The notes under the pieces: model-generated
Databases searched by the model: none
What the model saw: the letters and a program-made list of their open reading frames with translations, nothing else
What the model was told of the DNA's origin: nothing
Translations under genes and position numbers: made by a program
Part shown: in pieces, positions 6,905 through 14,467 of the stretch
Layout of the letters: each line of letters opens with the position of its first letter
Position numbering within the stretch: position 1 is the first letter of the stretch
NCBI GenBank assembly: GCA_037721555.1
Contig: JBBJOI010000038.1
Location: forward strand, 1 to 27,248
Source of the DNA: Gaiellasilicea sp037721555
GTDB lineage: Bacteria > Actinomycetota > Thermoleophilia > Gaiellales > Gaiellaceae
DNA length: 27,248 nucleotides
Reading direction: 5' to 3'

Positions 6905-7330
6905 ATGCCCCGCCTGCCTCGTCGCCTGCTGCCCAGCCCGGCTCACTATCACGTCACTGCCCGCGGTGTCGAGCAGCGCACGATCGTGGTCGACGACCTC
7001 GATCGCGACTGGTGGAGGGCAAAGCTCAAGCAGACCCGCCGGCGCTGCAACTGGATCCTCCACGCCTGGGTCTTGCTCGACAACCACTTCCACCTCGTTG
7101 TCGAATCGACGCAGCCCGACCTGTCAGCTGGGATGCAGCTGCTGAACGGCCTCCACGCCCAGCGCTTCAACCGACGGTATGCGCGCGTTGGACATCTCTT
7201 CCAAGGACGGTTCCAGGCAAGGGTGATCGACGACGAGGAGTACTTCGCGACCGCGTGCCACTACGTCTTCGAGAATGCAACCCGCGTCGGCCTCCGCGAC
7301 TGGCGCTGGCGAGGGCTGGCCCTCGCTTCA
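6905..7330 (+). mobile_element. REP-associated tyrosine transposase (Y1_Tnp/RAYT), 3' end lost
   Basis: From the ATG at 6905 the frame encodes a Y1 (IS200/RAYT) transposase. It has an N-terminal MPRLPRRLLPSPAHYHVTAR, HAWVLLDNHFHLVVES with the HUH metal motif (HFH), then GHLFQGRFQARVIDDEEYF and the tail helix ATACHYVFENATRVGL that carries the likely catalytic Tyr. RAYT proteins nick and move REP palindromes as single strands. After ~7310 no family sequence is seen, and the frame has no stop for another 1.5 kb, running antisense through the convergent epimerase gene. The boundary given is where transposase similarity ends. I infer a 3' truncation. It sits beside the REP-like cluster at 6657-6824. 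Confidence 0.85.
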
Positions 7331-8362
7331 GCTCAACCGCTTCAAGAGGCCGAGCGCTTGCTGGTTCCACGGCGCCCTGTGGGTCGTTCCAGTCGCGCCG
7401 AGTCGCCCGCGGTTGGCCAGGTACCAGTCGTACGTCTCGATCAGAGTCTGTTCGTTGGAGAGCCGCGGCCGCCAGTCGAGCAGTCGCTCAGCCTTTTGCG
7501 TCGACACGAACGAGTCCCGGTGGGCCGTGCGGTAGTGCCACTCAGCGAGTGGCGAGAGCCGCAGCAGCTCGAGCGCACGCAGCGCAGCTTCAGCCGGCCG
7601 CACGGGAACCGGCGTGAGCCGCGAGGAGGAGTTTGCGTGGTCGATCAACGAGCCGAGATCCTGGCGCACGGTTCCGAATCCGGCAGCGCCAACATTCAGC
7701 GCTTCCCCGACAACGCCCGCCGCAGTGAAGGAACGCACGATGGCATCGACGAGATCCTCCACCGCGAGCAGCTGGTACCGGTTCTCGCCGCTGCCGAGCG
7801 TGTAGATCCGCCTGCCCTCGCGCACCCAGTCGAACAGGATCTCGAAGACGCCGAGCCGCTCGGGGCCGACGAAGGTCTTCGGCCGGACGATCACGAACGG
7901 GAGGCCGCGCTCGCCGAACGCCCGCGTGACCTCCTCCGCCTCGATCTTGGAAGCGCCGTACCATCCCACGCCGAAGAGCGGATCGTCCTCGTGGATCGGG
8001 TGCCGTTCGGGCACTCCGTACACCGCGCTCGACGAGATCATCACGGCCCGCCCCACGCGCGCCTCGAGCGCGGCTGCGAGAACCACCGCCGTACCGCCGA
8101 CGTTGACGGAGGTGATCGACTGCTGCGAGGCGTGAACCGGCAGTGCCGCAGCCGCGTGCACGAGCACGTCCGCGCCAGCAACGAGCTGCGCACAGGCAAC
8201 GGGGTCACGGACGTCGCCGCGCAACTCTTCAATCGGGCCCTCGAGGTCGGCGTCGGCGAGCGGTGCAAGATCGAGCGTCCGCACTCCCACACCCCGCGCG
8301 AGGAGAGAACGAGAGAGATGCAGACCGAGGAAGCCCGCGCCGCCGGAGATGGAAACAAGCAC
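7328..8362 (-). CDS. NAD-dependent epimerase/dehydratase (extended SDR)
   Basis: A 344-residue extended short-chain dehydrogenase/reductase. The NAD-binding glycine motif GGAGFLG lies at residues 7-13. The catalytic region has SSSAVYG at ~110-116 and the YxxxK pair in WYGASK (Tyr135, Lys139). VNVGGT and VRPKTFVGPERLG are typical of sugar-nucleotide or sterol-type epimerases. The C-terminal tail ends THRAPWNQQALGLLKRL, so the protein looks complete. The substrate cannot be told. The neighbours (transposase remnant, P460-like gene) give no pathway context; it diverges from the P460-like gene across a 28-base gap. Confidence 0.88.
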   Translation of the reverse strand: MLVSISGGAGFLGLHLSRSLLARGVGVRTLDLAPLADADLEGPIEELRGDVRDPVACAQLVAGADVLVHAAAALPVHASQQSITSVNVGGTAVVLAAALEARVGRAVMISSSAVYGVPERHPIHEDDPLFGVGWYGASKIEAEEVTRAFGERGLPFVIVRPKTFVGPERLGVFEILFDWVREGRRIYTLGSGENRYQLLAVEDLVDAIVRSFTAAGVVGEALNVGAAGFGTVRQDLGSLIDHANSSSRLTPVPVRPAEAALRALELLRLSPLAEWHYRTAHRDSFVSTQKAERLLDWRPRLSNEQTLIETYDWYLANRGRLGATGTTHRAPWNQQALGLLKRLS

Positions 8363-8390
8363 GAACTGGTTACGCTAGCGTCGCCTCGTC

Positions 8391-8833
8391 ATGACCCGCT
8401 ACATCGCCCTCGCGCTCGCCGCCACGCTTGCGTGCTTCGCGAGCGGGGCCGCCGCTCGCCCGGCGAAGGACGGGCTGCCGAGCTACGTGGACAGTTACTC
8501 CGCCTGGACGAAGGTGAACCGCAAGCCGATCGCGGGCGGCTCGCCGGCGCACGCGGGGACGAAGAACGTCTATGTGAGCAAGCGGCAGCGCGGGGCCCGC
8601 TATCCGGTCGGCACGATCGTCGTCAAGACTGCGACGCAACCCGGCCGCCGCTGGCTCTCTCTCGTTGCGACGATGCGGCGGATCAAGGGAGCGGCCAATG
8701 GTGGCTGGCGCTGGGAGGAGTTCACACGCTCATCCTCCTCGCAACGGTTCTCGAAGATCGACTTCCCCGAGTCCGGGTGTGCCGCCTGTACATGCAGGCG
8801 AAGTCCAACGACTACGTGTTCACGCGACGCTGA
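8391..8833 (+). pseudogene. Cytochrome P460-like secreted protein, frameshifted in its CxxCH motif
   Basis: The N-terminus MTRYIALALAATLACFASG is a signal peptide, so the protein is exported. The body follows the cytochrome P460 pattern: VDSYSAWTKVN, THNVY-like GTKNVYVSK, YPVGTIVVKTA, then GGWRWEEF. The haem-binding site should read CAACHMQAKSNDYVFTRR. The sequence instead gives CAAC, and then one base is missing at 8789/8790. Restoring one C recovers H-M-Q-A-K-S-N-D-Y-V-F-T and a TGA at 8831-8833; as printed the frame runs on to 8864 with an unrelated tail. The corrected length is 147 residues. It overlaps the convergent methyltransferase gene by 14 bases. Either a base-call error or a natural knockout of haem attachment. 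Confidence 0.75.
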
Positions 8834-9956
8834 GCAGCCGTTCGAGGGCCGGCTCGAGACCTAGGGCATCGCGCAGATCCTCGTAGGCTGCTCGCGCTTC
8901 GGTACCGGCGCGTCGACCCCTCACGGCTCGGATGAGGACGTTCTTCGGCGTGTGCTCGAAGTCCACGAACTCGACGAGCTGCGCCCGGTAACCGGCGAGC
9001 TCGAGCAACTGAGCGCGCAGCGCGTCGGTGACGAGTGCCGAGAGTCGTTCCTTCGCCAGCCCGTGCCGGAGAAGCGGTTGCAGCAGCGGCGAGGAGATCT
9101 GGCGGTATGCCTCCTTCTGGCAGCAGGGTACGGCCAGAATCGCGCGAGCCTGCCAACGGACTGCCTGTGCGAGCGCCTCGTCCGTCGCCGTGTCGCATGC
9201 GTGCAGGCTGACGACGAGGTCGACCTGCGAGTCCGTTTTGAACGCAGCAATATCTCCCTGCTCGAAGCGCAGGCCCTTCGCGCCGACCTGGCGGACGAGG
9301 GACCCGCAGGCCTCGACCACGTCCTCCCTCAGATCGAGTCCCACAAGCTCGACCTCACGCCCGTGCACCTCGGTGAGCAGGTGGTGGAGCGCAAAGGTCA
9401 GGTACGACTTGCCGCACCCGAAGTCAACCACGTGGAGGCAGCCTTCGGTAGGCAGGGCGGGCACGACGTCCTCCACCAGCTCGAGGAACCGGTTCACCTG
9501 GCGAAATTTGTTGTAGCGACTCTTGCGGACGTGGCCTTCCGGCGTCATGACGCCCAGCTCTACGAGGAAGGGAACGGGCGTCCCCTCCTGCAGCAGGTGG
9601 CGCTTGCGCCGGTCGTGGGCGCGTAAGGCGACGGGTCTGGACGGCGGACGGCGAAGCACGCTGGTGCCGAGCACCTGCCAGTCTGCCTCCCCGGTCTGCA
9701 GCAGAGCCTGGCGATAGTCCACGAGCAGAGCCGCCAGGCGATCGTGCGCCTCCGGAGCGGCGAGGTTCTCGTGCAGCGTGCGGTCGCGCAGGTGGGTCGT
9801 GAAGCGGTAGGCGAGCCGGCCGTCGAGCTCGACAGGGTCGATCGTCACCCTCCTCGGCAGCTTGGGTTCTACAGGCTTCGAGAACACGCCTCTCGTGAGC
9901 GCCTCGTCGCCGAAGAGCCGAGTGAGAAGATCGTCGATCTCGGCCATGTCCCTCAT
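8820..9956 (-). CDS. Class I SAM-dependent methyltransferase (Methyltransf_32-like)
   Basis: The 378-residue product from ATG 9956 (MRDMAEIDDLL; a second ATG is at 9947) has an N-terminal accessory region and a Rossmann methyltransferase domain in its second half. SAM motif I is VVDFGCGKSYLTFAL, followed by VELVGLDLREDVVEACG and LRFEQGDI; further on come VVSLHACDTATDEAL and ILAVPCCQKEAYRQI. The HACDTATD and PCCQKE blocks are typical of Methyltransf_32-like proteins, some of which are RNA methylases or of unknown substrate. The frame stays open upstream to 10277 through the REP-like repeats, but that stretch has no family features. Confidence 0.82.
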   Translation of the reverse strand: MRDMAEIDDLLTRLFGDEALTRGVFSKPVEPKLPRRVTIDPVELDGRLAYRFTTHLRDRTLHENLAAPEAHDRLAALLVDYRQALLQTGEADWQVLGTSVLRRPPSRPVALRAHDRRKRHLLQEGTPVPFLVELGVMTPEGHVRKSRYNKFRQVNRFLELVEDVVPALPTEGCLHVVDFGCGKSYLTFALHHLLTEVHGREVELVGLDLREDVVEACGSLVRQVGAKGLRFEQGDIAAFKTDSQVDLVVSLHACDTATDEALAQAVRWQARAILAVPCCQKEAYRQISSPLLQPLLRHGLAKERLSALVTDALRAQLLELAGYRAQLVEFVDFEHTPKNVLIRAVRGRRAGTEARAAYEDLRDALGLEPALERLLSVA

Positions 9957-10030
9957 GATGAGCCTTACGGCAGCTGCGAGCGGCCAAGAGCAGGATCGGC
10001 GGAGCTGATGGGCTTCGCAGCCCGAACAGA

Positions 10031-10120
10031 CGTGTCCGCGGGACAGTCCCAGGAACCCTCCGTTACGCGGGTCAGTCCCAGGCACGTCCCCTACGCGGGA
10101 CAGTCCCAGGCACGTGCCCC
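10031..10120. repeat. REP-like palindrome cluster, opposite orientation
   Basis: Three units of the same family as at 6657-6824, read in the opposite orientation: GGGACAGTCCC at 10040-10050, a variant GGTCAGTCCC at 10070-10079, and GGGACAGTCCC at 10097-10107. The last two are embedded in near-identical direct repeats (ACGCGG..CAGTCCCAGGCACGT) at 10065-10086 and 10093-10115. They lie between the methyltransferase and FAD-oxidoreductase genes, both on the minus strand, and end at the stop codon of the latter. Confidence 0.75.
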
Positions 10121-11520
10121 TAGAGGCCGTAGCTCTCGAGCAAGCGCAGCCAGATCTCGCTGCGGGTCGGGAACGACGGGACGGCGTGCCAGAGGGTCTC
10201 GAGCGGCACCTCGCCGACGACCGCGATCGTCGCCGCGTGGAGCCATTCCGCCGTCTCGAACCCGGCGAACGTCGCACCGACGACGATCGAACGATCCTCG
10301 TCGATCACAAGCCGGGAGGTTCCGGGCGCGTTCCGGCCGACGAAGCTTGCGCCCGCGGTAGCACTCGTCGCCACGTCGACCGCCCGCGCGCTGAGACCGG
10401 CCTCGCGGGCGGAGACAAGCGTGTGCCCGACGGCCGCGACCTGGGGGTCAGTGAAGATCACCCGCGGCGAGAGCTGGCCATCCGACCGGATCGAGACGTT
10501 CTTGCCCAGGATGGCGTCAGCCGCCAGCCGGCCGTGGTACTTCCCCATGTGAGTCAACTGGGCGCGGCCGTTCACGTCGCCGATTGCGTACAACCAGGGA
10601 TGCGCGGGAGAGCGAAGATCGTTGCCCACCTCGAGAGGCTTCCCCGGCTCGAGGCCGATCGTCTCGAGCCCGATCCCCCCGGTGGCAGGTCGACGTCCCA
10701 CGGCGACGATGAGCTCGCCACCGCCCGCGGAGGTTCCGTCGTCGAGCTCGAGCCGGGCCTCGCCGCCCTCGCCACGAGACGCAGCGACGGCGTGGACTCC
10801 GGCGCGGATCTCCACCCCCAAAGCCTGCAGCGCCTCGGCGACCTGCTCGCCGACGAAGGGCTCCTCCCGGGAGAGGAGGCAGGGACCGCCTTCCACCACC
10901 ATCACCCGCGAGCCGAGCGACGCCCACGCCTGCGCCAGCTCAACGCCCACGACGCCACCGCCGAGAATGAGCAGGCTCGGGGGGACCTCGCGAGCCGTCG
11001 TCGCCTCTCTATTTGTCCACGGCCGCGACTCGGCGAGTCCCGGGATCGGCGGCATCAGGGACGTGCTTCCCGTCGCGACGACGACTGCCCGTCCGGCGAC
11101 GAGAACGTCGTCGCCAACGACGACGCGCCGCTCACCGTCGAGCTTCCCGCGACCGCGGACGACCGTGACGCCTCGGTCCTCGAGCCACGGAACCTGCGAA
11201 GAGTCGTCAAGGGTGTGAATCACCTCATCGCGGCGGTCGAGGACGGCCGCCGGATCGAGCCCCACGGCAGAAACACCGGGTACGCGTCCAACCTCCTGGA
11301 GCACCTCCGCCGGGCGCAGCAACGCCTTCGACGGCATGCACGCCCAGTACGAGCACTCCCCTCCGATCAGCTCCGCTTCGACGACGGCAACGGCGAGACC
11401 GGCCTCCCCGAGACGCCCCGCTGCGACCTCCCCGGCGGGTCCAGCGCCGAGCACGACTGCGTCGAAGTGCCGCTCCAAGTCACCAGTCTCACACACGGCC
11501 GCAGAAACGCTCCCTGGCAA
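10120..11520 (-). CDS. FAD-dependent pyridine nucleotide-disulfide oxidoreductase (Lpd/MerA-like)
   Basis: A 466-residue flavoprotein. The FAD-binding VVLGAGPAGEVAAGRL lies at ~22-37. The redox-active disulfide GGECSYWACMPSKALLRP has Cys56 and Cys61. The NAD(P)-binding LILGGGVVGVELAQ is in the middle, the second FAD block WLYAIGDVNG follows, and a dimerisation domain closes the chain. In dihydrolipoamide dehydrogenases the C-terminal catalytic His lies in HAHPT; here the block is HAVPSFPTRSE, with Val at the corresponding place. The substrate is therefore probably not dihydrolipoamide; mercuric-reductase-like or low-molecular-weight-thiol disulfides are possible. The start is uncertain: TTG 11520, GTG 11496 and TTG 11478 are all in frame before the FAD motif. 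Confidence 0.87.
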   Translation of the reverse strand: MPGSVSAAVCETGDLERHFDAVVLGAGPAGEVAAGRLGEAGLAVAVVEAELIGGECSYWACMPSKALLRPAEVLQEVGRVPGVSAVGLDPAAVLDRRDEVIHTLDDSSQVPWLEDRGVTVVRGRGKLDGERRVVVGDDVLVAGRAVVVATGSTSLMPPIPGLAESRPWTNREATTAREVPPSLLILGGGVVGVELAQAWASLGSRVMVVEGGPCLLSREEPFVGEQVAEALQALGVEIRAGVHAVAASRGEGGEARLELDDGTSAGGGELIVAVGRRPATGGIGLETIGLEPGKPLEVGNDLRSPAHPWLYAIGDVNGRAQLTHMGKYHGRLAADAILGKNVSIRSDGQLSPRVIFTDPQVAAVGHTLVSAREAGLSARAVDVATSATAGASFVGRNAPGTSRLVIDEDRSIVVGATFAGFETAEWLHAATIAVVGEVPLETLWHAVPSFPTRSEIWLRLLESYGL

Positions 11521-11718
11521 GGAGACGCAGGCCGAACGGCGAATCGATGGATCCAGATGGCAGCGCGTGTAGGTGAGATGAGAGCTGTATTGCGAGGCGC
11601 GATCTCGGCGGCCCCTGCGGCTCGGCTTCCGCTTCTCCTCTTCGCAGGCGACCGAGAGAAGAGGCCGTCAGATCTATCCGGTCGTCTCGCGCGGCTCAAC
11701 ACAAGGGTCGCGGAAATC

Positions 11719-11973
11719 GTGGCGGAGCTGGAGCGGAGTCTCGAGGAACCGTCTTTCTGGCTGTTCGTCTCGTCGTCGTCGGGCTACTCGCTCGTCGAGC
11801 AGCGGGGGCGAGAACCAAAGCGCGGCGACATCGTGGATCTGGACGGTGCCGAGTACCGCGTCGCGGTCGTCGGCGCCCGGTCCTTCGTCGACGGGAGACG
11901 CTGCGTCTACCTGGAGCCGGCGGCGATCACGACTCCTCGCTGCGAGGCGCCGCCTGACGCCCAGGCGGCTTAG
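11719..11973 (+). CDS. Small conserved-looking protein of unknown function
   Basis: The frame ending at 11973 encodes VAELERSLEEPSFWLFV, then SGYSLVEQRG, GDIVDLDGAEYRVAVVG and RRCVYLEPA, which looks like a real compact beta-rich domain of ~84 residues. I start it at GTG 11719; the frame is also open from ATG 11557 and ATG 11578, which would add an alanine-rich leader. No known family is recognised. It is divergent from the FAD oxidoreductase and followed at once by a perfect hairpin whose stem begins inside the stop codon. Confidence 0.55.
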   Translation: MAELERSLEEPSFWLFVSSSSGYSLVEQRGREPKRGDIVDLDGAEYRVAVVGARSFVDGRRCVYLEPAAITTPRCEAPPDAQAA

Positions 11974-12000
11974 AGCTCGTTTCACGCTGAAACGAGCTCT
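11972..12000. terminator. Perfect 13-bp stem hairpin between convergent genes
   Basis: AGAGCTCGTTTCA (11972-11984) and its exact reverse complement TGAAACGAGCTCT (11988-12000) are separated by a CGC loop. It starts within the TAG of the upstream gene and lies just before the end of the convergent DUF2237 gene. There is no long U-run on either side, so it could act as a bidirectional weak terminator or an RNA-end stabiliser. Confidence 0.75.
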
Positions 12001-12024
12001 TGCCGCCGCGAGCGCCGGACAGGA

Positions 12025-12408
12025 TCAAGCAGGATCCGGCGCCGCCGCGAGCGCGGTCAACGCCTCGATCGGCACCACCGCGAGCGCTCGCGCGTGCGTC
12101 GCGCCGAGTACGACGGGCGGCGCCTTGCCCGCCTCGAACGCCTCGAGCCAGCGCGCTGCGCACACGCACCAGCGATCGCCTGGGCGCAAGCCTTCGAACC
12201 CCCACTCGGGCCGAGGAGTGGAGAGGTCGTTGCCGGCCTCGCGGCTGAAGACGAGGAACTCCTCGGTCATGACCGCGCACACCGTGTGATCGCCGAGGTC
12301 TTCGGGACCGGTTGAGCAGCAGCCATTTCGAAAGAAGCCGGTCAGCGGCGACTGCGAACACGACAGCAGTTCGCCACCAACCACGTTGACGTCGGGCTCC
12401 CGGCTCAT
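12025..12408 (-). CDS. DUF2237 family protein
   Basis: A 127-residue protein starting MSREPDVNVVGGELLSCS at ATG 12408. It has the DUF2237 pattern: PLTGFFRNGCCSTGPEDLG, then HTVCAVMTEEFL, GNDLSTPRPEWGF, and DRWCVCAARWLEA near the end. The clustered cysteines are typical of the family; no biochemical role is established for it. It lies 85 bases downstream of the LysR remnant on the same strand and converges on the small gene ending at 11973. Confidence 0.87.
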   Translation of the reverse strand: MSREPDVNVVGGELLSCSQSPLTGFFRNGCCSTGPEDLGDHTVCAVMTEEFLVFSREAGNDLSTPRPEWGFEGLRPGDRWCVCAARWLEAFEAGKAPPVVLGATHARALAVVPIEALTALAAAPDPA

Positions 12409-12493
12409 CCAACGTAAGTCTCCCAGGCGCGTGCACGCCACGAGCACGGCGGCGAACAACAGCTCCAGGTGCCCCCGCGGCTGTTCCACCGCG

Positions 12494-12976
12494 CTACGCC
12501 TCGAGCACGCTGCGGGCGCTCGACGAGGTGATGAAGATCAGAAACTCGGTCACGACCGGCCGTGACGGGCCGACCGAGGAGCGCATGACATACCAGTCGC
12601 GCAGCCCCGGGCCGGACGCGACGTCGATCACGCTCAGGAGCCCGGCTTCGAGCTCGGTCGCAACCGCGGCGCGCGACACGAAGGACACCCCGAGGCCTGC
12701 CCGGGCGGCCTGCTTGATCGCCCCGTTGGAACCGAGAGTCATCGTCTGGGCGTCGATGCCGGCGCTCGTGAGGAACTCCTCGTTGACGGCACGCGTGCCC
12801 GACCCTGGCTCGCGCAGTAGCCAACGACGGCCCGCGAGCTCCTCCCACGAGACTGCCCGACGGCCCGCGAGGGGATCCTCGCGGGCGGCGATGAGCACGA
12901 GCTCGTTCGCGAGGATGGCGTGAGCTTCGATGCGGCGATCCGAAGGCGGGCGCCCGCCGATGGCCAGATCCGCCTC
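12494..12976 (-). pseudogene. LysR-type regulator (CbbR-like), 5'-truncated
   Basis: Only the effector-binding half of a LysR-type regulator is present: EADLAIGGRPP, ELVLIAAREDPLAGRR, LLREPGSGTRAVNEEF, LGSNGAIKQAARAGLG and FVSRAAVATELEAG. REPGSGTR and LGSN-AIKQA-AGLG are typical of the CbbR branch, which controls Calvin-cycle genes. The helix-turn-helix and about 120 residues are missing. Upstream the frame hits a stop at 12983-12985. Similarity ends at about 12976, exactly where similarity of the divergent phosphoribulokinase remnant begins. A start at GTG 12898 would still lack DNA-binding ability. Confidence 0.75.
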
Positions 12977-13713
12977 TGGGAATCACGCCGTCGCACCCCG
13001 ACTGCAACTACATCGACATCATGCAGCAGCACCTGATCCTCCTCCGTCGCGGCGAATCGATCCTGAAGCCGGTGTACGGCCATGCGGACGGGAAGTTCGG
13101 GCCCCCCAAGTACGTCAAGCCCAAGGCCTTCACCGTCGTGGAGGGGCTGCTGGGGTATCACACCGAGGAGATGCGCAACGTCTGCGACGTGCGCGTCTTC
13201 CTGGCTCCGCCGGAAGAGCTCCGGCGCAGGTGGAAGGTCAACCGCGACTGCACGAAGCGCGGCTACACCACCGATCAGGTGCTCGCCGAGCTCGACAAGC
13301 GCGAGGACGACTCGGTCTCCTTCATCCGGCCGCAGGAGCGCTACGCCGATCTGGTCGTCTCCTTCACGTCCAGCAGCGACAGGAACCCCGACCATCTGGA
13401 CGCCGAGCTGACGCTGCGCGACGGACTGCCCAACCCCGATCTGTCGCCGTTCACCGACAGCGACGGAGGGATCACGCTGCGGGAGCAGGACGGCGAGCGG
13501 CTGCTACTGATCCCGGGCCAGCTCGACACCGAGCGTGCGGGTGCAATCGAGCACGCGATCTGGGATCAGATGCAGTTCGCCAGCCACCTGCGCTCGCAGA
13601 GTGACCGCACGGTGGCATTGGGTGGGGACGACGTCCGTTCCGACACCCGCGACGCAGACGCCGCCCCGCCGATTCTCGAGCCCGCCACCGGCGGCATCGC
13701 TCAGTCGGCATAG
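12976..13713 (+). pseudogene. Phosphoribulokinase, 5'-truncated
   Basis: From about 12976 the frame reads GITPSHPDCNYIDIMQQHL, then ILKPVYGHADGKFGPP, FTVVEGLLGYHTEEMR, RDCTKRGYTTDQVL and SFIRPQERYADLVV. This follows the class II (cyanobacterial-type) phosphoribulokinase, where GITxxxPxxNxxDxM, the IxKPxYxH block, EGL and PQxxYAD are conserved. The enzyme makes ribulose-1,5-bisphosphate. The N-terminal P-loop (Walker A) and the DDYH region, roughly 55 residues, are missing, so it cannot bind ATP. The first ATG is at 13021. The C-terminal ~90 residues look complete and extend past the kinase core. It is joined head-to-head with the CbbR-like remnant. Confidence 0.78.
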
Positions 13714-13830
13714 CGGAGCGGCTGCAGAGGCAGGGACGCGCCTCCTCGGCGCCGCTCGCTGCGGACACGTTTATGACGCCTCCCGTGGCGGGTACGACCT
13801 GTTGCCACAGACAGCACTAAGGAGGCTGGC

Positions 13831-14064
13831 ATGCGTAAGAGGTTTGCGGTACTTCTGGCGGCGAGTGCGCTAGGGGTCGGAGCGGCGTCACCCGTCGCGT
13901 TTGCAGGAACGGGCACCGACGCGGTGACCGAAGACGACGGAGGCACCGATTACGGCTGGATCGGGCTGCTCGGACTTGCCGGGCTGGCCGGTCTGATGGG
14001 GAGGAAGCGCGACGACCGCGTAGACGTCCGCCGCGACGACGCAGGTAGCACCACCCGCCGGTAA
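13831..14064 (+). CDS. Small secreted protein with C-terminal WGxxGxxG-like anchor
   Basis: 77 residues. MRKRFAVLLAASALGVGAAS is a signal peptide, followed by a short acidic stretch (DAVTEDDGG), then YGWIGLLGLAGLAGLMG, a hydrophobic helix, and a basic RKR tail. This tripartite layout resembles WGxxGxxG-CTERM proteins, in which the C-terminal glycine-rich helix is a sorting or membrane-anchoring signal; here Trp is preceded by Tyr-Gly. A perfect AAGGAGG (13819-13825) precedes the ATG. It stands alone between the phosphoribulokinase remnant and the integrase region; the gap 13714-13818 shows nothing more. Confidence 0.72.
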   Translation: MRKRFAVLLAASALGVGAASPVAFAGTGTDAVTEDDGGTDYGWIGLLGLAGLAGLMGRKRDDRVDVRRDDAGSTTRR

Positions 14065-14151
14065 CGCGACGAAGGCACTGCTGGGGAGGCCTGGACCCCG
14101 CCGAACCAGCACGCCTAGCGCTAATCGGAGAACAAGAGGCGCACAACGAGT

Positions 14152-14428
14152 ATGGACGGAATCACTGAGTCTGAGTCAGAAGTCATCGCTCGGCACCTGA
14201 ACAGCATTGACAGGAAGGTTTAGAGGCTTGAGAAGCGCATGACGAAGTTGGACAGGGTCACCGAGAGACTGGAAGGCGCTGCAGTGACTACGGCGCCGCG
14301 CCTTGCAAGAGATTTCGCACCACTGGGACGGCGTCTATGAGGCGATGCGGCGCGTTGAAGGAGGCGAGCCCGAACCGGTCGAACAGGGCGAGAGTGACGG
14401 TCTCGCCCGCACCGCCTCTCTTAACTGA
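14152..14428 (+). pseudogene. Decayed small gene with in-frame TAG and a frameshift
   Basis: An ATG at 14152 opens MDGITESESEVIARHLNS, interrupted by TAG at 14221, after which the same frame continues with a charged coiled-coil-like RLEKRMTKLDRVTERLEG. Near 14300 the natural-looking sequence moves to the next frame (LQEISHHWDGVYEAMRRVEG) and ends at TGA 14426-14428. Base composition drops relative to the neighbours. It looks like a dead accessory gene of the mobile element whose recombinase tail follows. No family is recognised. Confidence 0.45.
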
Positions 14429-14467
14429 AGCAAACTCCTACCCCCCGCAGCGCACTGCGCAGAAACG

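Noticed and set aside
5432..8833. A 1133-codon open frame on the plus strand
   Set aside because: Only 6905 to ~7310 resembles a protein (the transposase). The rest is antisense to the kynureninase-like and epimerase genes and stays open because of high GC codon bias.
12405..13007. A 200-codon minus-strand frame covering the LysR remnant
   Set aside because: It is in a different frame from the LysR similarity and is Arg/Gly-rich shadow sequence across the join.
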